DNA of 64,000 nt from Sphingomonas vulcanisoli (GTDB lineage: Bacteria > Pseudomonadota > Alphaproteobacteria > Sphingomonadales > Sphingomonadaceae). The stretch is taken from contig NZ_JAAOZC010000005.1 in NCBI RefSeq assembly GCF_011761305.1, positions 124,001 through 188,000 on the forward strand, in the 5' to 3' direction. Of this stretch, positions 1-8,554 are shown piece by piece. How positions within the stretch are numbered: position 1 is the stretch's first letter; every line of letters starts with the position of its first letter. The position numbers and the translations under genes were made by a program. The notes under the pieces are model-generated. The model did no database searches. It worked only from the letters and a program-made list of their open reading frames with translations, and was not told where the DNA came from.

Positions 1-326
1 CGCCGCTGATGCTGGCCACCCTCCCCGCCGCCGCCCTGCTCGGCATTACGCCCGCGATATTGGCGCGGCTCGAACTCGGTCTGCTGATCGGCACCCCCGG
101 CCTCGCGGCGCTGGCGCTGGCGACCGCCGCGCTGACCGCCGGCTTGCGCGGCGCGGGCGCGCTCGCCGGGCTGATGATGCTGCCGCTGGCGATCCCGTTG
201 CTGATCTTCGGCGCAGGCGCGCTGGCGCAGGGGGCGGGAGCTCTCAAATTGCTGGCGGCGGCGTCCTTGCTGCTGGTGGCCGGGACGCCGTTCGTCGTGG
301 GGGGGGCGCTGCGCTTTCGGGATTAA
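1..326 (+). CDS. ccmB: CcmB heme exporter subunit, C-terminal part (5' end outside window)
   Basis: Open reading frame already running at the window edge (codons begin at base 3) and stopping with TAA at 324-326. About 107 residues are visible, almost all hydrophobic, with three or more membrane helices and the ending PFVVGGALR that resembles CcmB C-termini. CcmB is the membrane permease of the CcmABCD complex of system I cytochrome c maturation. No other ccm gene is in the window, so the assignment rests on this fragment. It is consistent with the cytochrome oxidase genes nearby. Another small polytopic protein cannot be fully excluded. Confidence 0.75.
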   Translation, partial: PLMLATLPAAALLGITPAILARLELGLLIGTPGLAALALATAALTAGLRGAGALAGLMMLPLAIPLLIFGAGALAQGAGALKLLAAASLLLVAGTPFVVGGALRFRD

Positions 327-334
327 CCTCTACC

Positions 335-411
335 GTGCTCCGGCGAAGGCCGGAGCGTTGGAGGCTTGCGCCGCATATCCATCTCCAGCGCTCCGGCCTT
401 CGCCGGAGCAC
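335..411. repeat. Perfect 23-bp inverted repeat between convergent genes
   Basis: Arms at 335-357 (starts GTGCTCCGGCGAAGG) and 389-411 are exact reverse complements, separated by 31 bases. Each arm is itself internally palindromic (CTCCGGCGAAGGCCGGAG). The element fills the gap between the stop of ccmB and the stop of the convergent methyltransferase, so it could act as a bidirectional terminator or be a short mobile palindrome. Confidence 0.8.
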
Positions 412-416
412 GGGCT

Positions 417-1283
417 TCAGTCGCGCACCCATCTCGCAAAGATCGCCGTCGGCAGCAGCAGCCCGCGCGCCTCTTCGCGTACCGCCATCTCGCCGACCTC
501 GACGCGCCCACCGAGATCGCCCAGCGCCTGTTCCAGCAGCGCCCCGATCGCCAGCGCCGACATGCGCACCGCATAGACCGTCAGCACCAGATATTTGGAT
601 CGCTCGTCGAGCAGCCGCCGACAATGCTGGATCAAGCCGGCGAGATGCTCCTCCAGCCGCCAGACCTCGCCGTCGGGGCCGCGCCCGAATTTGGGCGGAT
701 CGAGCAATATGCCGTCATAGCGCCGCTCGCGCCGCACCTCGCGCGCCGCGAACTTCACCGCATCGTCCACCATCCAGCGGATCGGGCGATCGGACATGTC
801 GGAGAGGAAGGCGTTGTTCTTGCCCTGCTCGACCGATTTCTTGCTGGCATCGACATGCGTGACCTTGGCCCCCTTGCCCGCCAGCGCGAGGCTGCCGACG
901 CCGGTGTAACCGAACAGGTTGAGCACCTCATCGTCCTCCCCCGTGCGATCGCGCATCCACGCCCATTGCGGCGCCATGTCGGGAAAAAAGGCGAGGTGGC
1001 GGAAGGGGGTGTTCTGCGCGGTGAAGCGCAGCTCCTCCCAGCGGACATGCCACCCGCCGCGCGAGACATCGCGGGAGAGCTGCCAGCGGCCGCCGCCATC
1101 CTCGTCCGAAGCCGGGATGAAATCGCCATCGGCTTCCCAGGAGAGCGACGCGGGCGCCCACATCGCCTGTGGCTCGGGCCGAATGAAGCGGAAGCGGCCG
1201 AAGCGTTCGAGCTTTCGCCCGTGACCGGAATCGATCAGGCCGTAATCGTCCCATGGTTCGGTGACGAGGGTGAGCAGGCTCAT
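417..1283 (-). CDS. Class I SAM-dependent (rRNA-type) methyltransferase
   Basis: 288-aa protein with a Rossmann-type SAM site (VLNLFGYTGVG, residues 120-130) and the motif DPPKFGRG (195-202) typical of the RlmI/COG1092 group of rRNA methyltransferases. The N-terminal PUA domain of RlmI is absent; instead about 115 residues precede the SAM domain, as in many alphaproteobacterial members. The exact substrate cannot be read from sequence. It lies downstream of the M16 protease on the same strand, and a palindromic repeat fills the 157-base gap between them. The ATG is preceded by GGAG inside the repeat arm, so the repeat supplies the ribosome binding site. Confidence 0.8.
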   Translation of the reverse strand: MSLLTLVTEPWDDYGLIDSGHGRKLERFGRFRFIRPEPQAMWAPASLSWEADGDFIPASDEDGGGRWQLSRDVSRGGWHVRWEELRFTAQNTPFRHLAFFPDMAPQWAWMRDRTGEDDEVLNLFGYTGVGSLALAGKGAKVTHVDASKKSVEQGKNNAFLSDMSDRPIRWMVDDAVKFAAREVRRERRYDGILLDPPKFGRGPDGEVWRLEEHLAGLIQHCRRLLDERSKYLVLTVYAVRMSALAIGALLEQALGDLGGRVEVGEMAVREEARGLLLPTAIFARWVRD

Positions 1284-1440
1284 CCCCTCTCCCCCCGGGG
1301 GAGAGGGAGGGGCCCATCGCGCAGCGATGGGAGGGTGAGGGTGGGTGAGACAGAAAACGCTGGCGAGTGGTGATCTCGACTCACCCTCTCCCGACCGTCG
1401 CTACGCGACGGCCACCCTCTCCCCCGAGGGGAGAGGGTTT
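1284..1440. repeat. Composite palindromic element (family B, copy 1)
   Basis: Two palindromes, CCCTCTCCCCCCGGGGGAGAGGG-like at 1285-1307 and CCCTCTCCCCCGAGGGGAGAGGG-like near 1414-1438, face each other around inner inverted segments (CATCGCGCAGCGATG; CCGTCGCTACGCGACGG). The same plan (self-complementary ends rich in CCCTCTCCC) recurs at 17886-18042 and 48175-48290. It occupies the whole gap between the M16 protease and the methyltransferase, and its left arm abuts the methyltransferase start codon. Confidence 0.8.
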
Positions 1441-2670
1441 TCACGCCGCCGCCTTCATCTTGCCGCCCACGGTGGCGAGGGCCTCGCCCGATGCCAGCGC
1501 CTTCGCTCCGGCGGCACGCGCCTGCGCCACCGTCACCGCATCCAGCTCTGCCACCAGCTCGGCAGACACCAGCACCCGCCCATGGACCTGCAGCATCCGC
1601 GCGAGATGATCGGCGCGGGTGGCGACCGATTCGAGGCCCATCAGCAGCCCCGCCTTGGCCTGCGCCCGGGCGCGATCGAGTTCGGCCTGATCGAGCGTGT
1701 CGGCGGTGCGCGCCAGCACGTCGCGGATCAGCTTGAGCGCGGCGCCGCCATCGGTGCGCGCGGCCGCGCAATAGACGCCGAACAGCCCGGTCTCGGCGAA
1801 GGGCTGCGCCCATGAATAGATCGAATAAGCCAGGCCGCGTTCCTCGCGCAGCTCCTGGAACAGCCGCGAGGACATGCCCCCGCCCGCCGCCGACGAGAAC
1901 AGCGACAAAGCATGGACGTCCGGATCACTGTGGCCCAGCCCCTCAAACGCCAGCGCGAGATGCAGCTGGTCGAAGCGGCGCAGATCATGGTGCGCGCCCG
2001 GCGCAAAGCTGGCGGAGGCATAGGCAGGCGCAGCGCCCGCCGCCATATCGCCGAAACGCGCCTCGACCTGCGCGAGCAAAGCCTCCGCATCGACCTTGCC
2101 CGCCGCCGCGATCACTAGGCCCTCCGGGCGGTATTGGTCCGCAATCCAACCCTTGAGCGCGGTCACGTCGATCGCCTTGATCGTCGGCTCGTGACCCAGC
2201 ACCGGCTCGCCGAGCTGCTGGCCGGCGTAAGCCGTCGCCTGGAGATGATCGAAGATGATGTCGTCCGGCGTATCACGCGCCTCGCCCAGTTCGGCGAGCA
2301 CGACATTCTTCTCGCGCTCCAGCTCATCGGCGTCGAAATGCGGGGCACGGATCAGATCCGCGATCACATCGAGCCCGAGCGCGAGATCATCGGCGAGTAG
2401 ACGCGCCTGGAAGGCGGTATGATCGCGCGTCGTCCAGGCGTTGAGCGATCCGCCCTTGTCCTCGATATGCTCGGCGATCTGGCGCGCGTTGCGGGCGCCC
2501 GCGCCCTTGAACACCATATGCTCGACCATGTGGGCGAGCCCGGCGAGGCCTTCGGGTTCCGATCGCGCGCCGACGGCGGCGTAAAGCCCGACCGCGCAGG
2601 TTTCGACCCCCGCCATCGGCTCCACCGCGACGGTCAGGCCGTTAGCAAGGCGATGGACGTTGGCGGTCAC
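1441..2670 (-). CDS. M16 family zinc metallopeptidase (processing-protease type)
   Basis: 409 aa. The inverted zinc motif HxxEH is present as H47-M-V-E50-H51, with the third ligand expected at E127 in VLAELGE. The N-terminal catalytic half and C-terminal half match the single-chain, soluble PqqL/mitochondrial-processing-peptidase-like layout. No signal peptide is evident, so it is probably cytoplasmic. It overlaps thrC by four bases (ATGA), so the two are translationally coupled. This thrC-M16 order is common in alphaproteobacteria, but the natural substrate of these proteases is unknown. Confidence 0.9.
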   Translation of the reverse strand: MTANVHRLANGLTVAVEPMAGVETCAVGLYAAVGARSEPEGLAGLAHMVEHMVFKGAGARNARQIAEHIEDKGGSLNAWTTRDHTAFQARLLADDLALGLDVIADLIRAPHFDADELEREKNVVLAELGEARDTPDDIIFDHLQATAYAGQQLGEPVLGHEPTIKAIDVTALKGWIADQYRPEGLVIAAAGKVDAEALLAQVEARFGDMAAGAAPAYASASFAPGAHHDLRRFDQLHLALAFEGLGHSDPDVHALSLFSSAAGGGMSSRLFQELREERGLAYSIYSWAQPFAETGLFGVYCAAARTDGGAALKLIRDVLARTADTLDQAELDRARAQAKAGLLMGLESVATRADHLARMLQVHGRVLVSAELVAELDAVTVAQARAAGAKALASGEALATVGGKMKAAA

Positions 2671-4064
2671 GCCGGTACGGCCCGCTCGGCGATATAGGCT
2701 TCGATCACCTCAAGCGTGGCGGGCAGCGTGTCATAGCGCTCGGCTCGCGCGAACAGATCGCCGACGCGGCCGGGCAGCGGCGGACGCTGGCCGGTGGCGC
2801 GTTCCACCGCGTCGGGGAATTTGGCCGGGTGCGCGGTGGCGAGCGTGACGATCGGCACATCGGCGGGCACGTCAGCGCTCTTCGCGGCGGCAAGCGCGAT
2901 CGCAGTGTGGGGATCGATCAGCTGGCCCGAACCCTGCCACGCCTCGCGCATCGCCAGCGCCATCCCGTCGGGATCGATGCGGGCGCTGGTCAAGAGATCG
3001 GCGATCCCGGCGCGCATATTGGCACCGATCGCCATCGTCTTGGTCGCCTCGAATCCCGTCATCGTCTGTTTGAGCGCCGCGCCGTCGCGGCCGTGGAGAT
3101 CGAACAACAGCCGCTCGAAATTGGAAGAGACCTGAATATCCATCGAGGGCGCGGCGGTGGGCGTCACCGTGCCGACCGAATAATCGCCGGCGGAAAGCGC
3201 GCGGTGGAGAATATCGTTGACGTTGGTGGCGACGATCAGCCGGGCGATCGGCAGACCCATCTTCGCCGCGACATAGCCCGCGAACACGTCTCCGAAATTA
3301 CCGGTCGGCACCGAGAAAGCGACTTCGCGCTCGGGCGCTCCGAGGCGGACGGCAGCATAGAAATAATAGACGACCTGCGCCATCAGCCGCGCCCAGTTGA
3401 TCGAATTGACCGCCGAGAGGCTGAACCGGCCCGCGAAGCTCTGATCTGCGAACATCGCCTTCACCAGCGCCTGCGCATCATCGAAGCTGCCCTCGATCGC
3501 GATATTGTGGACGTTGGGCGCCAGCACCGTAGTCATCTGGCGGCGTTGCACCTCCGAAACGCGGCCGGCCGGGTGCAGCATGAAGATATCGACCTTGGCG
3601 CGCCCCGCCAGCGCATCGATCGCGGCCGAGCCGGTATCGCCCGAGGTGGCGCCGATCACGGTGAGGTGGGTGTCGCGGTTGGCGAGGAACCGCTCGAACA
3701 ACAGCCCGACGAGCTGCAGCGCGACATCCTTGAAGGCCAGTGTCGGGCCGTGGAACAGTTCGAGCAGCCAATGGCGTTCATCGACCTGCGCGAGCGGCGT
3801 GACTGCGGCGTGGCTGAAGCGGCCGTAGGCGGCGGTGCAAAGCCCTTTCAGTTCTTCGCGGGAGAGCACACCTTCCACGAAGGGCGCCATCACCGCGACG
3901 GCGGTATCGACATAGGAAAGCCCGCGCAGCGCCGCGATCGCCTCGCGCGAAAGGCTCGGCCAGCTTTCGGGCACATAGAGACCGCCATCGGGCGCAAGGC
4001 CCGCGAGCGTGACACGTTCGAAATCAAGCGGTTCGCCCCCGCCCCTGGTGCTGCGATAAAGCAT
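2667..4064 (-). CDS. thrC: Threonine synthase
   Basis: 465 aa, the usual length of the long bacterial form. It converts O-phosphohomoserine to threonine with pyridoxal phosphate. The PLP lysine is K112 in GPTLAFKDVALQ. The phosphate-binding stretch (GATSGDTGSAA) and the central SVPTGNFGDVFAGY segment are clear. It follows surf1 on the minus strand after a repeat-filled gap and overlaps the M16 protease gene. Ends and start (ATG at 4064) agree with family alignments I know. Confidence 0.96.
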   Translation of the reverse strand: MLYRSTRGGGEPLDFERVTLAGLAPDGGLYVPESWPSLSREAIAALRGLSYVDTAVAVMAPFVEGVLSREELKGLCTAAYGRFSHAAVTPLAQVDERHWLLELFHGPTLAFKDVALQLVGLLFERFLANRDTHLTVIGATSGDTGSAAIDALAGRAKVDIFMLHPAGRVSEVQRRQMTTVLAPNVHNIAIEGSFDDAQALVKAMFADQSFAGRFSLSAVNSINWARLMAQVVYYFYAAVRLGAPEREVAFSVPTGNFGDVFAGYVAAKMGLPIARLIVATNVNDILHRALSAGDYSVGTVTPTAAPSMDIQVSSNFERLLFDLHGRDGAALKQTMTGFEATKTMAIGANMRAGIADLLTSARIDPDGMALAMREAWQGSGQLIDPHTAIALAAAKSADVPADVPIVTLATAHPAKFPDAVERATGQRPPLPGRVGDLFARAERYDTLPATLEVIEAYIAERAVPA

Positions 4065-4106
4065 GGCGCCGGTTAGCGGTTCACGACCCGTTCGCCAATC
4101 CCCATC

Positions 4107-4196
4107 CCGTCACCCCGGACTTGTTCCGGGGTCCACCCAACAACAAGCTCCGGAGCTGAACGGATGGGTGGATGCCGGAACACGTCCGGCATGACG
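4107..4196. repeat. Palindromic intergenic repeat (family D)
   Basis: Contains two hairpins, CACCCCGGACTTGTTCCGGGG (4111-4131) and ATGCCGGAACACGTCCGGCAT (about 4171-4191), flanked by inverted GGTGGA/TCCACC segments. It lies between surf1 and thrC. A related single hairpin (GTCATCCCCGC...GCGGGAATGAC) is at 31361-31386. Confidence 0.65.
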
Positions 4197-4197
4197 A

Positions 4198-4824
4198 TCA
4201 AGGCTTGATAACGGAGCGCCTTCGCCGCCGTAGCGCGAGGAGATAGATCACCACCGCGGTCGCGGCGAAGAAGAACCATTGCACCGCGTAGCTGAGGTGA
4301 TTGTTGGGGATCGCGGAAGGATCGGGCTGAGCGGTGGGCTGAAGGCCCGGCGCGGGCGCTTCGGCGACGATCATCGGCGAGGGCGCCGCCTCCTGCCCGA
4401 ACAGGCGCACGATCAGTGCCTGGCCGGTGGGCGCCCATGTGATCCGGCCGGAGACCGCGCCACCTTTCCAATCGGGCGCGGCGGCGGTCTGCGAGGTGCC
4501 GACATCCACCGCGAGCCCCGGCCCCTCCGCCCCCGTCCCGCACAGCGCAATATGTCGCCATCCGGGAACGTCACGCGCGGTGCGCCCCGATTCGGCCTTC
4601 CAGCTCTTGACGATCGGGCAGGAGGCGGTGGCGCGGCGAAAGAGCTTGTCCTCGCCGATCGGCCAGAGCGACAGATAGGGCACGGGAGGCTGGTGGAGAT
4701 TGGCGCCGTAGAGCGCGATCAGTGCCTCCTTCTCGTGGAGGCGGTGCAGCTGCCAGAAGCCCAGCCGCACCATCAATAACGCGGCGAGCGCGACGACGAT
4801 CGTAGGGAGGATGGGGAGCTTCAT
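4198..4824 (-). CDS. SURF1 family cytochrome oxidase assembly protein
   Basis: 208 aa from the ATG at 4824. An upstream in-frame start would run into the ctaE stop region, and MKLPILPTIVV gives a proper first membrane helix. The topology is the SURF1 hairpin: one N-terminal helix followed by GFWQLHRLHEKEAL, a periplasmic domain, and a second helix near the end (YAVQWFFFAATAVVIYLL). SURF1 proteins help insert heme a into subunit I. The gene sits directly downstream of ctaE in the oxidase cluster, which supports the call. Confidence 0.9.
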   Translation of the reverse strand: MKLPILPTIVVALAALLMVRLGFWQLHRLHEKEALIALYGANLHQPPVPYLSLWPIGEDKLFRRATASCPIVKSWKAESGRTARDVPGWRHIALCGTGAEGPGLAVDVGTSQTAAAPDWKGGAVSGRITWAPTGQALIVRLFGQEAAPSPMIVAEAPAPGLQPTAQPDPSAIPNNHLSYAVQWFFFAATAVVIYLLALRRRRRSVIKP

Positions 4825-4848
4825 GCGCCTTGCCGCTCCATCACCGCC

Positions 4849-4899
4849 CGTCCCGAGCGAAGTCGAGGGACGTGTCTCGACTTCGCTCGACATGAACGG
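4849..4899. repeat. Short palindromic repeat (family C variant)
   Basis: CCCGAGCGAAGTCGAGGGACG followed by TGTCTCGACTTCGCTCGAC forms a strong hairpin ending in ATGAACGG. This resembles the CGTTCGTGCTGAGC...GAACGG family at 21900, 30954 and 58831. It lies between ctaE and surf1. Confidence 0.6.
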
Positions 4900-4915
4900 A
4901 TCTAGGTTCGTACCA

Positions 4916-5734
4916 TCAGCCGTGGATCGGCGCGCCCCAGCCGCCCCAGACATAGATGGTGGCGAACAGGAACAGCCACACCACATCGACGAAGTGCCAG
5001 TACCAGGCCGCCGCTTCGAAGCCGAAATGCTGGCGGGGCGTGAACTCGCCCTTATAGGCGCGGACCAGGTTGACGATCAGGAAGATCGTTCCGACCAGCA
5101 CGTGGAAGCCGTGGAAGCCCGTCGCCATGAAGAAGGCGGCGCCATAGTTCAGGCCTTTGAAGGCGAAGGGCGCATGGGCATATTCCCAGCCCTGGATGCC
5201 GGTGAAGGTCAGGCCGAGCAGGATCGTGCACCACAGGCCCTGGATCATGCCCTTGCGATCGCCGTGCAGCAGCGCGTGGTGCGCCCAGGTGACGGTGGTG
5301 CCCGAGCAGAGCAGGATCAGCGTGTTGAGCAGCGGGAAGGCGAAGGGATTGATCACCTCGATCCCCTTCGGCGGCCAGACGCCGCCGACCGCATCGACGG
5401 TGGAGGGGAAGAGCGAGAAATCGAAGAAGGCCCAGAACCAGCCAACGAAGAACATCACTTCGGACGCGATGAACAGGATCATGCCGTAGCGCAGGTGCAG
5501 GCTGACCACCGGCGTATGATCGCCGGCATGCGCTTCCTTGATCACCTGGCCCCACCAGCCGGCCATCACCGCCAGCACGCAGAGCACGCCGAACGCCCAG
5601 GCGAAGCCGCCGTAAGGGGCGGAGTGCATGTACATGATGGCGCCCGCCGCGAAGAACAGCCCCGCGAAGGCGCCCAGCAACGGCCAGGGGCTCGGCGGAA
5701 GAATGTGATAATCGTGGCTCTTGGCACCGGCCAT
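4916..5734 (-). CDS. ctaE: Cytochrome c oxidase subunit III
   Basis: 272 aa with seven hydrophobic segments and family-typical stretches (HDYHILPPSPWP at the N-terminus, SEVMFFVGWFWAFF, GFHGFHVLVGTIFL, and YWHFVDVVWLFLF at the end). It is a structural subunit of the aa3-type heme-copper oxidase in the inner membrane. It lies downstream of ctaG and upstream of surf1 on the same strand, the usual alphaproteobacterial order. ATG start at 5734. Confidence 0.97.
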   Translation of the reverse strand: MAGAKSHDYHILPPSPWPLLGAFAGLFFAAGAIMYMHSAPYGGFAWAFGVLCVLAVMAGWWGQVIKEAHAGDHTPVVSLHLRYGMILFIASEVMFFVGWFWAFFDFSLFPSTVDAVGGVWPPKGIEVINPFAFPLLNTLILLCSGTTVTWAHHALLHGDRKGMIQGLWCTILLGLTFTGIQGWEYAHAPFAFKGLNYGAAFFMATGFHGFHVLVGTIFLIVNLVRAYKGEFTPRQHFGFEAAAWYWHFVDVVWLFLFATIYVWGGWGAPIHG

Positions 5735-5768
5735 GTTGGTCCCCGTCTCGGTCGTGTTTCAGCGTCCC

Positions 5769-6332
5769 TTAGCTTGCACTTTTCGGCGAAGCTACAGGGT
5801 AAAAAGTGTAGGAAAGCGTGATTTCGCTGATGTCGCTGGTGTCCGGATCCTTGGCGAAGCCCGGATCGACATAGAAGATCACCGGCATCCGCACGCGCTC
5901 GTGCGGGCGCAGCGTCTGCTCGGTAAAGCAGAAGCACTGGATCTTGACGAAATATTGGCCGACGTTGAGCGGGCTGACGTTGAACGCCGCCGATCCGGTG
6001 ATGGTATGATCGGTATCATTGACCGCGGTGAAGAAGGCCATCTCGCGCGCGCCGACGGCAACGCGCTTCACGCGATCCTCGGGCTCGAACGTCCAGCCCA
6101 TGCCAGGCTTCACATTGGCATCGAAGCGCACGTTGACCAGCTTGCCGACCACCGGGCCGGGGGCGACGGCATTGAGCCGTTCCTGCACGGTGCCGTTCCA
6201 GCCGGTCGCCTGGCAGAACATGCGATAGAGCGGCGCGCTGGCGAAGCCGACACCGACCATCGCGGCGGCGAACAGCGCGACCGCGATCCCGGTCCGCAGC
6301 TTGCCGCGCAGATGAAGGACGCGCGCCGCCAT
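5769..6332 (-). CDS. ctaG: Cytochrome c oxidase assembly protein CtaG (Cox11-type)
   Basis: 187 aa with one N-terminal membrane helix and a periplasmic Cox11 domain. The copper-binding motif is present in QCFCFTEQTL, and the family signatures MVGVGFASAPLYRMFCQ and FYVDPGFAKDPD are clear. Cox11/CtaG delivers copper to the CuB site of subunit I. It follows the 40-aa protein with only a one-base overlap and precedes ctaE, so the block is probably co-transcribed. Confidence 0.96.
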   Translation of the reverse strand: MAARVLHLRGKLRTGIAVALFAAAMVGVGFASAPLYRMFCQATGWNGTVQERLNAVAPGPVVGKLVNVRFDANVKPGMGWTFEPEDRVKRVAVGAREMAFFTAVNDTDHTITGSAAFNVSPLNVGQYFVKIQCFCFTEQTLRPHERVRMPVIFYVDPGFAKDPDTSDISEITLSYTFYPVASPKSAS

Positions 6333-6454
6333 CAGTGCATCCGCACGACGGCGATCGCGAAGAACAGGATCACCATCGCGCCCAGCGCCAGCGCGGTCAC
6401 CTTGGCGCGCGCCTTCTGGCGGCGGCGATATTCAGCCTCGAACTCCGGTGTCAT
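6332..6454 (-). CDS. 40-aa single-helix protein of the oxidase operon (CoxF-like)
   Basis: Small gene between ctaB and ctaG. Its ATG (6454) overlaps the ctaB stop as ATGA, and its stop touches the ctaG start, so it is translated as part of the operon. The sequence is a charged N-terminus ([18 protein letters not shown]) followed by one membrane helix (about residues 19-37). Small proteins of this type occur at the same place in many alphaproteobacterial oxidase operons and are annotated as hypothetical or CoxF. The function is not established; a role in oxidase assembly is inference from position. Confidence 0.8.
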   Translation of the reverse strand: MTPEFEAEYRRRQKARAKVTALALGAMVILFFAIAVVRMH

Positions 6455-7356
6455 ACGAGCAGCATCCGATCGGCGACCAGCGCGCCGAACAGCACGAAGA
6501 GATAGAGGATGGAGAAACGGAACAGCCTGCGCTCGGGCTTCATCAGCGCCTGATCGCCCTGCTTGCTGAGGCCGACCTGCACGGCGAGGCCGACGAAAAC
6601 GAGCGACAGGATCAGCGCGGTCAGGCCATATATCGCGCCGGTCAGCTTGAGCCCCCAGGGCAGCACCGCGACCACCGCCATCGGCAGCGCATAGGCGAAA
6701 ACCTGGATGCGCGTCGTCCGGGCGCCCGCCACCACGGGCATCATCGGCACCCCGGCGGCGGCGTAATCGGTTTCGACAAAGAGCGCGAGCGCCCAGAAGT
6801 GCGGCGGCGTCCACAGGAAGACCATGAAGAACATCAGCACGGGCAGCAGATCGAGGCGTCCGCACGCCGCCGCCCAGCCGATCAGTGCGGGAAAGGCGCC
6901 CGCCGCGCCGCCGATGACGATATTCTGCGGCGTCCGGCGCTTCAGCCAGACGGTGTAGATCACGACGTAGAACAGGATCGATGCGGCAAGGATCGCCGCC
7001 GAAAGCAGATTCACCGCCAGCCCCATCAGCAGCACCGAAAAAACGCCGAGCCCGACGCCGAAGTGCAGCGCGGCCTGCCGGTCCATCCGCCCGGCGGGCA
7101 GCGGCCGCCGCGCGGTGCGCTTCATCTGCGCATCGAGATCGGCCTCATACCACATGTTGAGCGCACCACACGCCCCCGCCCCCAGCGCGATGCACAGGAT
7201 CGCGGTGAAGCCGATCACGGGATGGATATGCACCGGCGCCGCCAGCATTCCGCACAGGCCGGTGAAGACGACGAGCGTCATCACCCGCGGCTTGGTCAAG
7301 GCGAGGAAATCCCGCCATTCGGCGGGGAGCGGCTGGGCGACGGTTAGGCTGGACAT
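6451..7356 (-). CDS. ctaB: Protoheme IX farnesyltransferase (heme O synthase)
   Basis: About 301 aa from the ATG at 7356 (an ATG at 7371 would add five residues). UbiA-superfamily prenyltransferase with nine hydrophobic segments. The first Asp-rich motif is in [21 protein letters not shown] and the second is near [13 protein letters not shown]. It makes heme O, the precursor of heme A of the oxidase. It is first in the block ctaB-40aa-ctaG-ctaE-surf1. In relatives it usually follows ctaD directly, but here three unrelated genes intervene. Confidence 0.96.
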   Translation of the reverse strand: MSSLTVAQPLPAEWRDFLALTKPRVMTLVVFTGLCGMLAAPVHIHPVIGFTAILCIALGAGACGALNMWYEADLDAQMKRTARRPLPAGRMDRQAALHFGVGLGVFSVLLMGLAVNLLSAAILAASILFYVVIYTVWLKRRTPQNIVIGGAAGAFPALIGWAAACGRLDLLPVLMFFMVFLWTPPHFWALALFVETDYAAAGVPMMPVVAGARTTRIQVFAYALPMAVVAVLPWGLKLTGAIYGLTALILSLVFVGLAVQVGLSKQGDQALMKPERRLFRFSILYLFVLFGALVADRMLLV

Positions 7357-7506
7357 GATCGCGCCGCCCATAGGCGGTCAGGGCGATTGAGGGAAGCCGG
7401 GGAATCGGCGATCGATCGCCGCCGCGTCCAGGCCGCAATCTCCCGATTTTGCTTTCGGATCAGGCCTTTGCTAACAGAGCGGCCTGTTGTTTCTGGGGGA
7501 ACAAAC

Positions 7507-8493
7507 ATGAAGCTGATTTTCGGGGCGGCGCTGCTCGGCGCCGTTATGTTCGTCGCGCCGGCCGCAAAGGCCGATCCGACACCGATCGGGGGCGGCTGCC
7601 CCGAAAACAATCCAAACTGCACGTCGCAGAAGCCGGCGTTGCCAGAGCCGCTGACCGTGAACGGCGCGTTCAACTATCATGACACCGGCAACGACAGCCA
7701 ATATGGCAATTATGGCGTCATCGGATCGGCCAACGGCGCGCCCTATTGGGCCGATTTCACCAACGACGATAGCGCCCCGCACCAGGCAGTGACCGGGACG
7801 ACCAGCTTCGGCAACGCCGATTCGGGGGTCTCGTTCGGATTCGTCTTGCCGGGCGGGGGCGATCCCAGGGTCACGGTCACGGCGCAGAAGACCATTTTCG
7901 GCGACACCGGCCTCAGCGCGGCGATCAGCTATGTATTCAAGCTCCATACCGACGATAGCGCGATGGCGACGCTGAACGCGCTGCTCGCGCAGGATTCGCA
8001 CCTCACCACCGCATCGGGCAATCTGACGCTTTCCTATACCGGCTATGGCCAGGCACAGGCTGACGTCTTCACGGGCTTCGGGCTGAACGGAAATCAGCTG
8101 AACTTCTATTGCGCCAATTATCCCGATGCGGCGCAGGCCGGCTGCGGCGACAGCAGCTATCAGATCCCGATGATCTGGGTCGCGGGCGATACGTTCGAAG
8201 GCGGCGACGCGCACGATTTCTACAGCCAGATCGCGATCGGCGCCGGTGCCTATCTAACGCCGGGCTATGAAGGATCGGCCTATGCGATGATCGATCCGAC
8301 GATCACCTTCTCGGATGCGTTCAACCAGGCGATCTCCAACCTGCCGGACGGCAGCATCACCTACAGCGTCGCCGGTCAGGACGCGCCGCTGGGCGAGGTG
8401 CCCGAGCCGGCGAGCTGGGCGATGATGGCGGCGGGCTTCGGACTGCTCGGCGGGATGCTGCGGCGCGGGCGGAGGATCGCCGTCCCGGCTTGA
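7507..8493 (+). CDS. PEPxxWA-CTERM sorting-domain protein
   Basis: 328 aa from the ATG at 7507, which follows GGGGGAAC. A signal peptide (about residues 1-21, ending in AAKA) is followed by a secreted, glycine- and aspartate-rich domain of unknown fold. A C-terminal tripartite sorting signal follows: PEPASWAMM, a hydrophobic helix (AAGFGLLGGML) and a basic tail (RRGRR). This PEPxxWA variant is the sorting signal frequent in sphingomonads and is expected to be processed by an exosortase at the inner membrane. No exosortase is in the window. The substrate domain is not recognised. The gene interrupts the oxidase cluster. Confidence 0.85.
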   Translation: MKLIFGAALLGAVMFVAPAAKADPTPIGGGCPENNPNCTSQKPALPEPLTVNGAFNYHDTGNDSQYGNYGVIGSANGAPYWADFTNDDSAPHQAVTGTTSFGNADSGVSFGFVLPGGGDPRVTVTAQKTIFGDTGLSAAISYVFKLHTDDSAMATLNALLAQDSHLTTASGNLTLSYTGYGQAQADVFTGFGLNGNQLNFYCANYPDAAQAGCGDSSYQIPMIWVAGDTFEGGDAHDFYSQIAIGAGAYLTPGYEGSAYAMIDPTITFSDAFNQAISNLPDGSITYSVAGQDAPLGEVPEPASWAMMAAGFGLLGGMLRRGRRIAVPA

Positions 8494-8554
8494 GCGCCGC
8501 TTGGGTGCTTGAGCCCGGCTTGAAGTGGGGCGGCGGCTGTGGTCCGAGTGGGGG

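Noticed and set aside
2829-4076. 415-codon open frame antisense to thrC
   Set aside because: Composition (His/Arg/Asp/Gly-rich) is that of a shadow frame, and thrC is unmistakable on the other strand.
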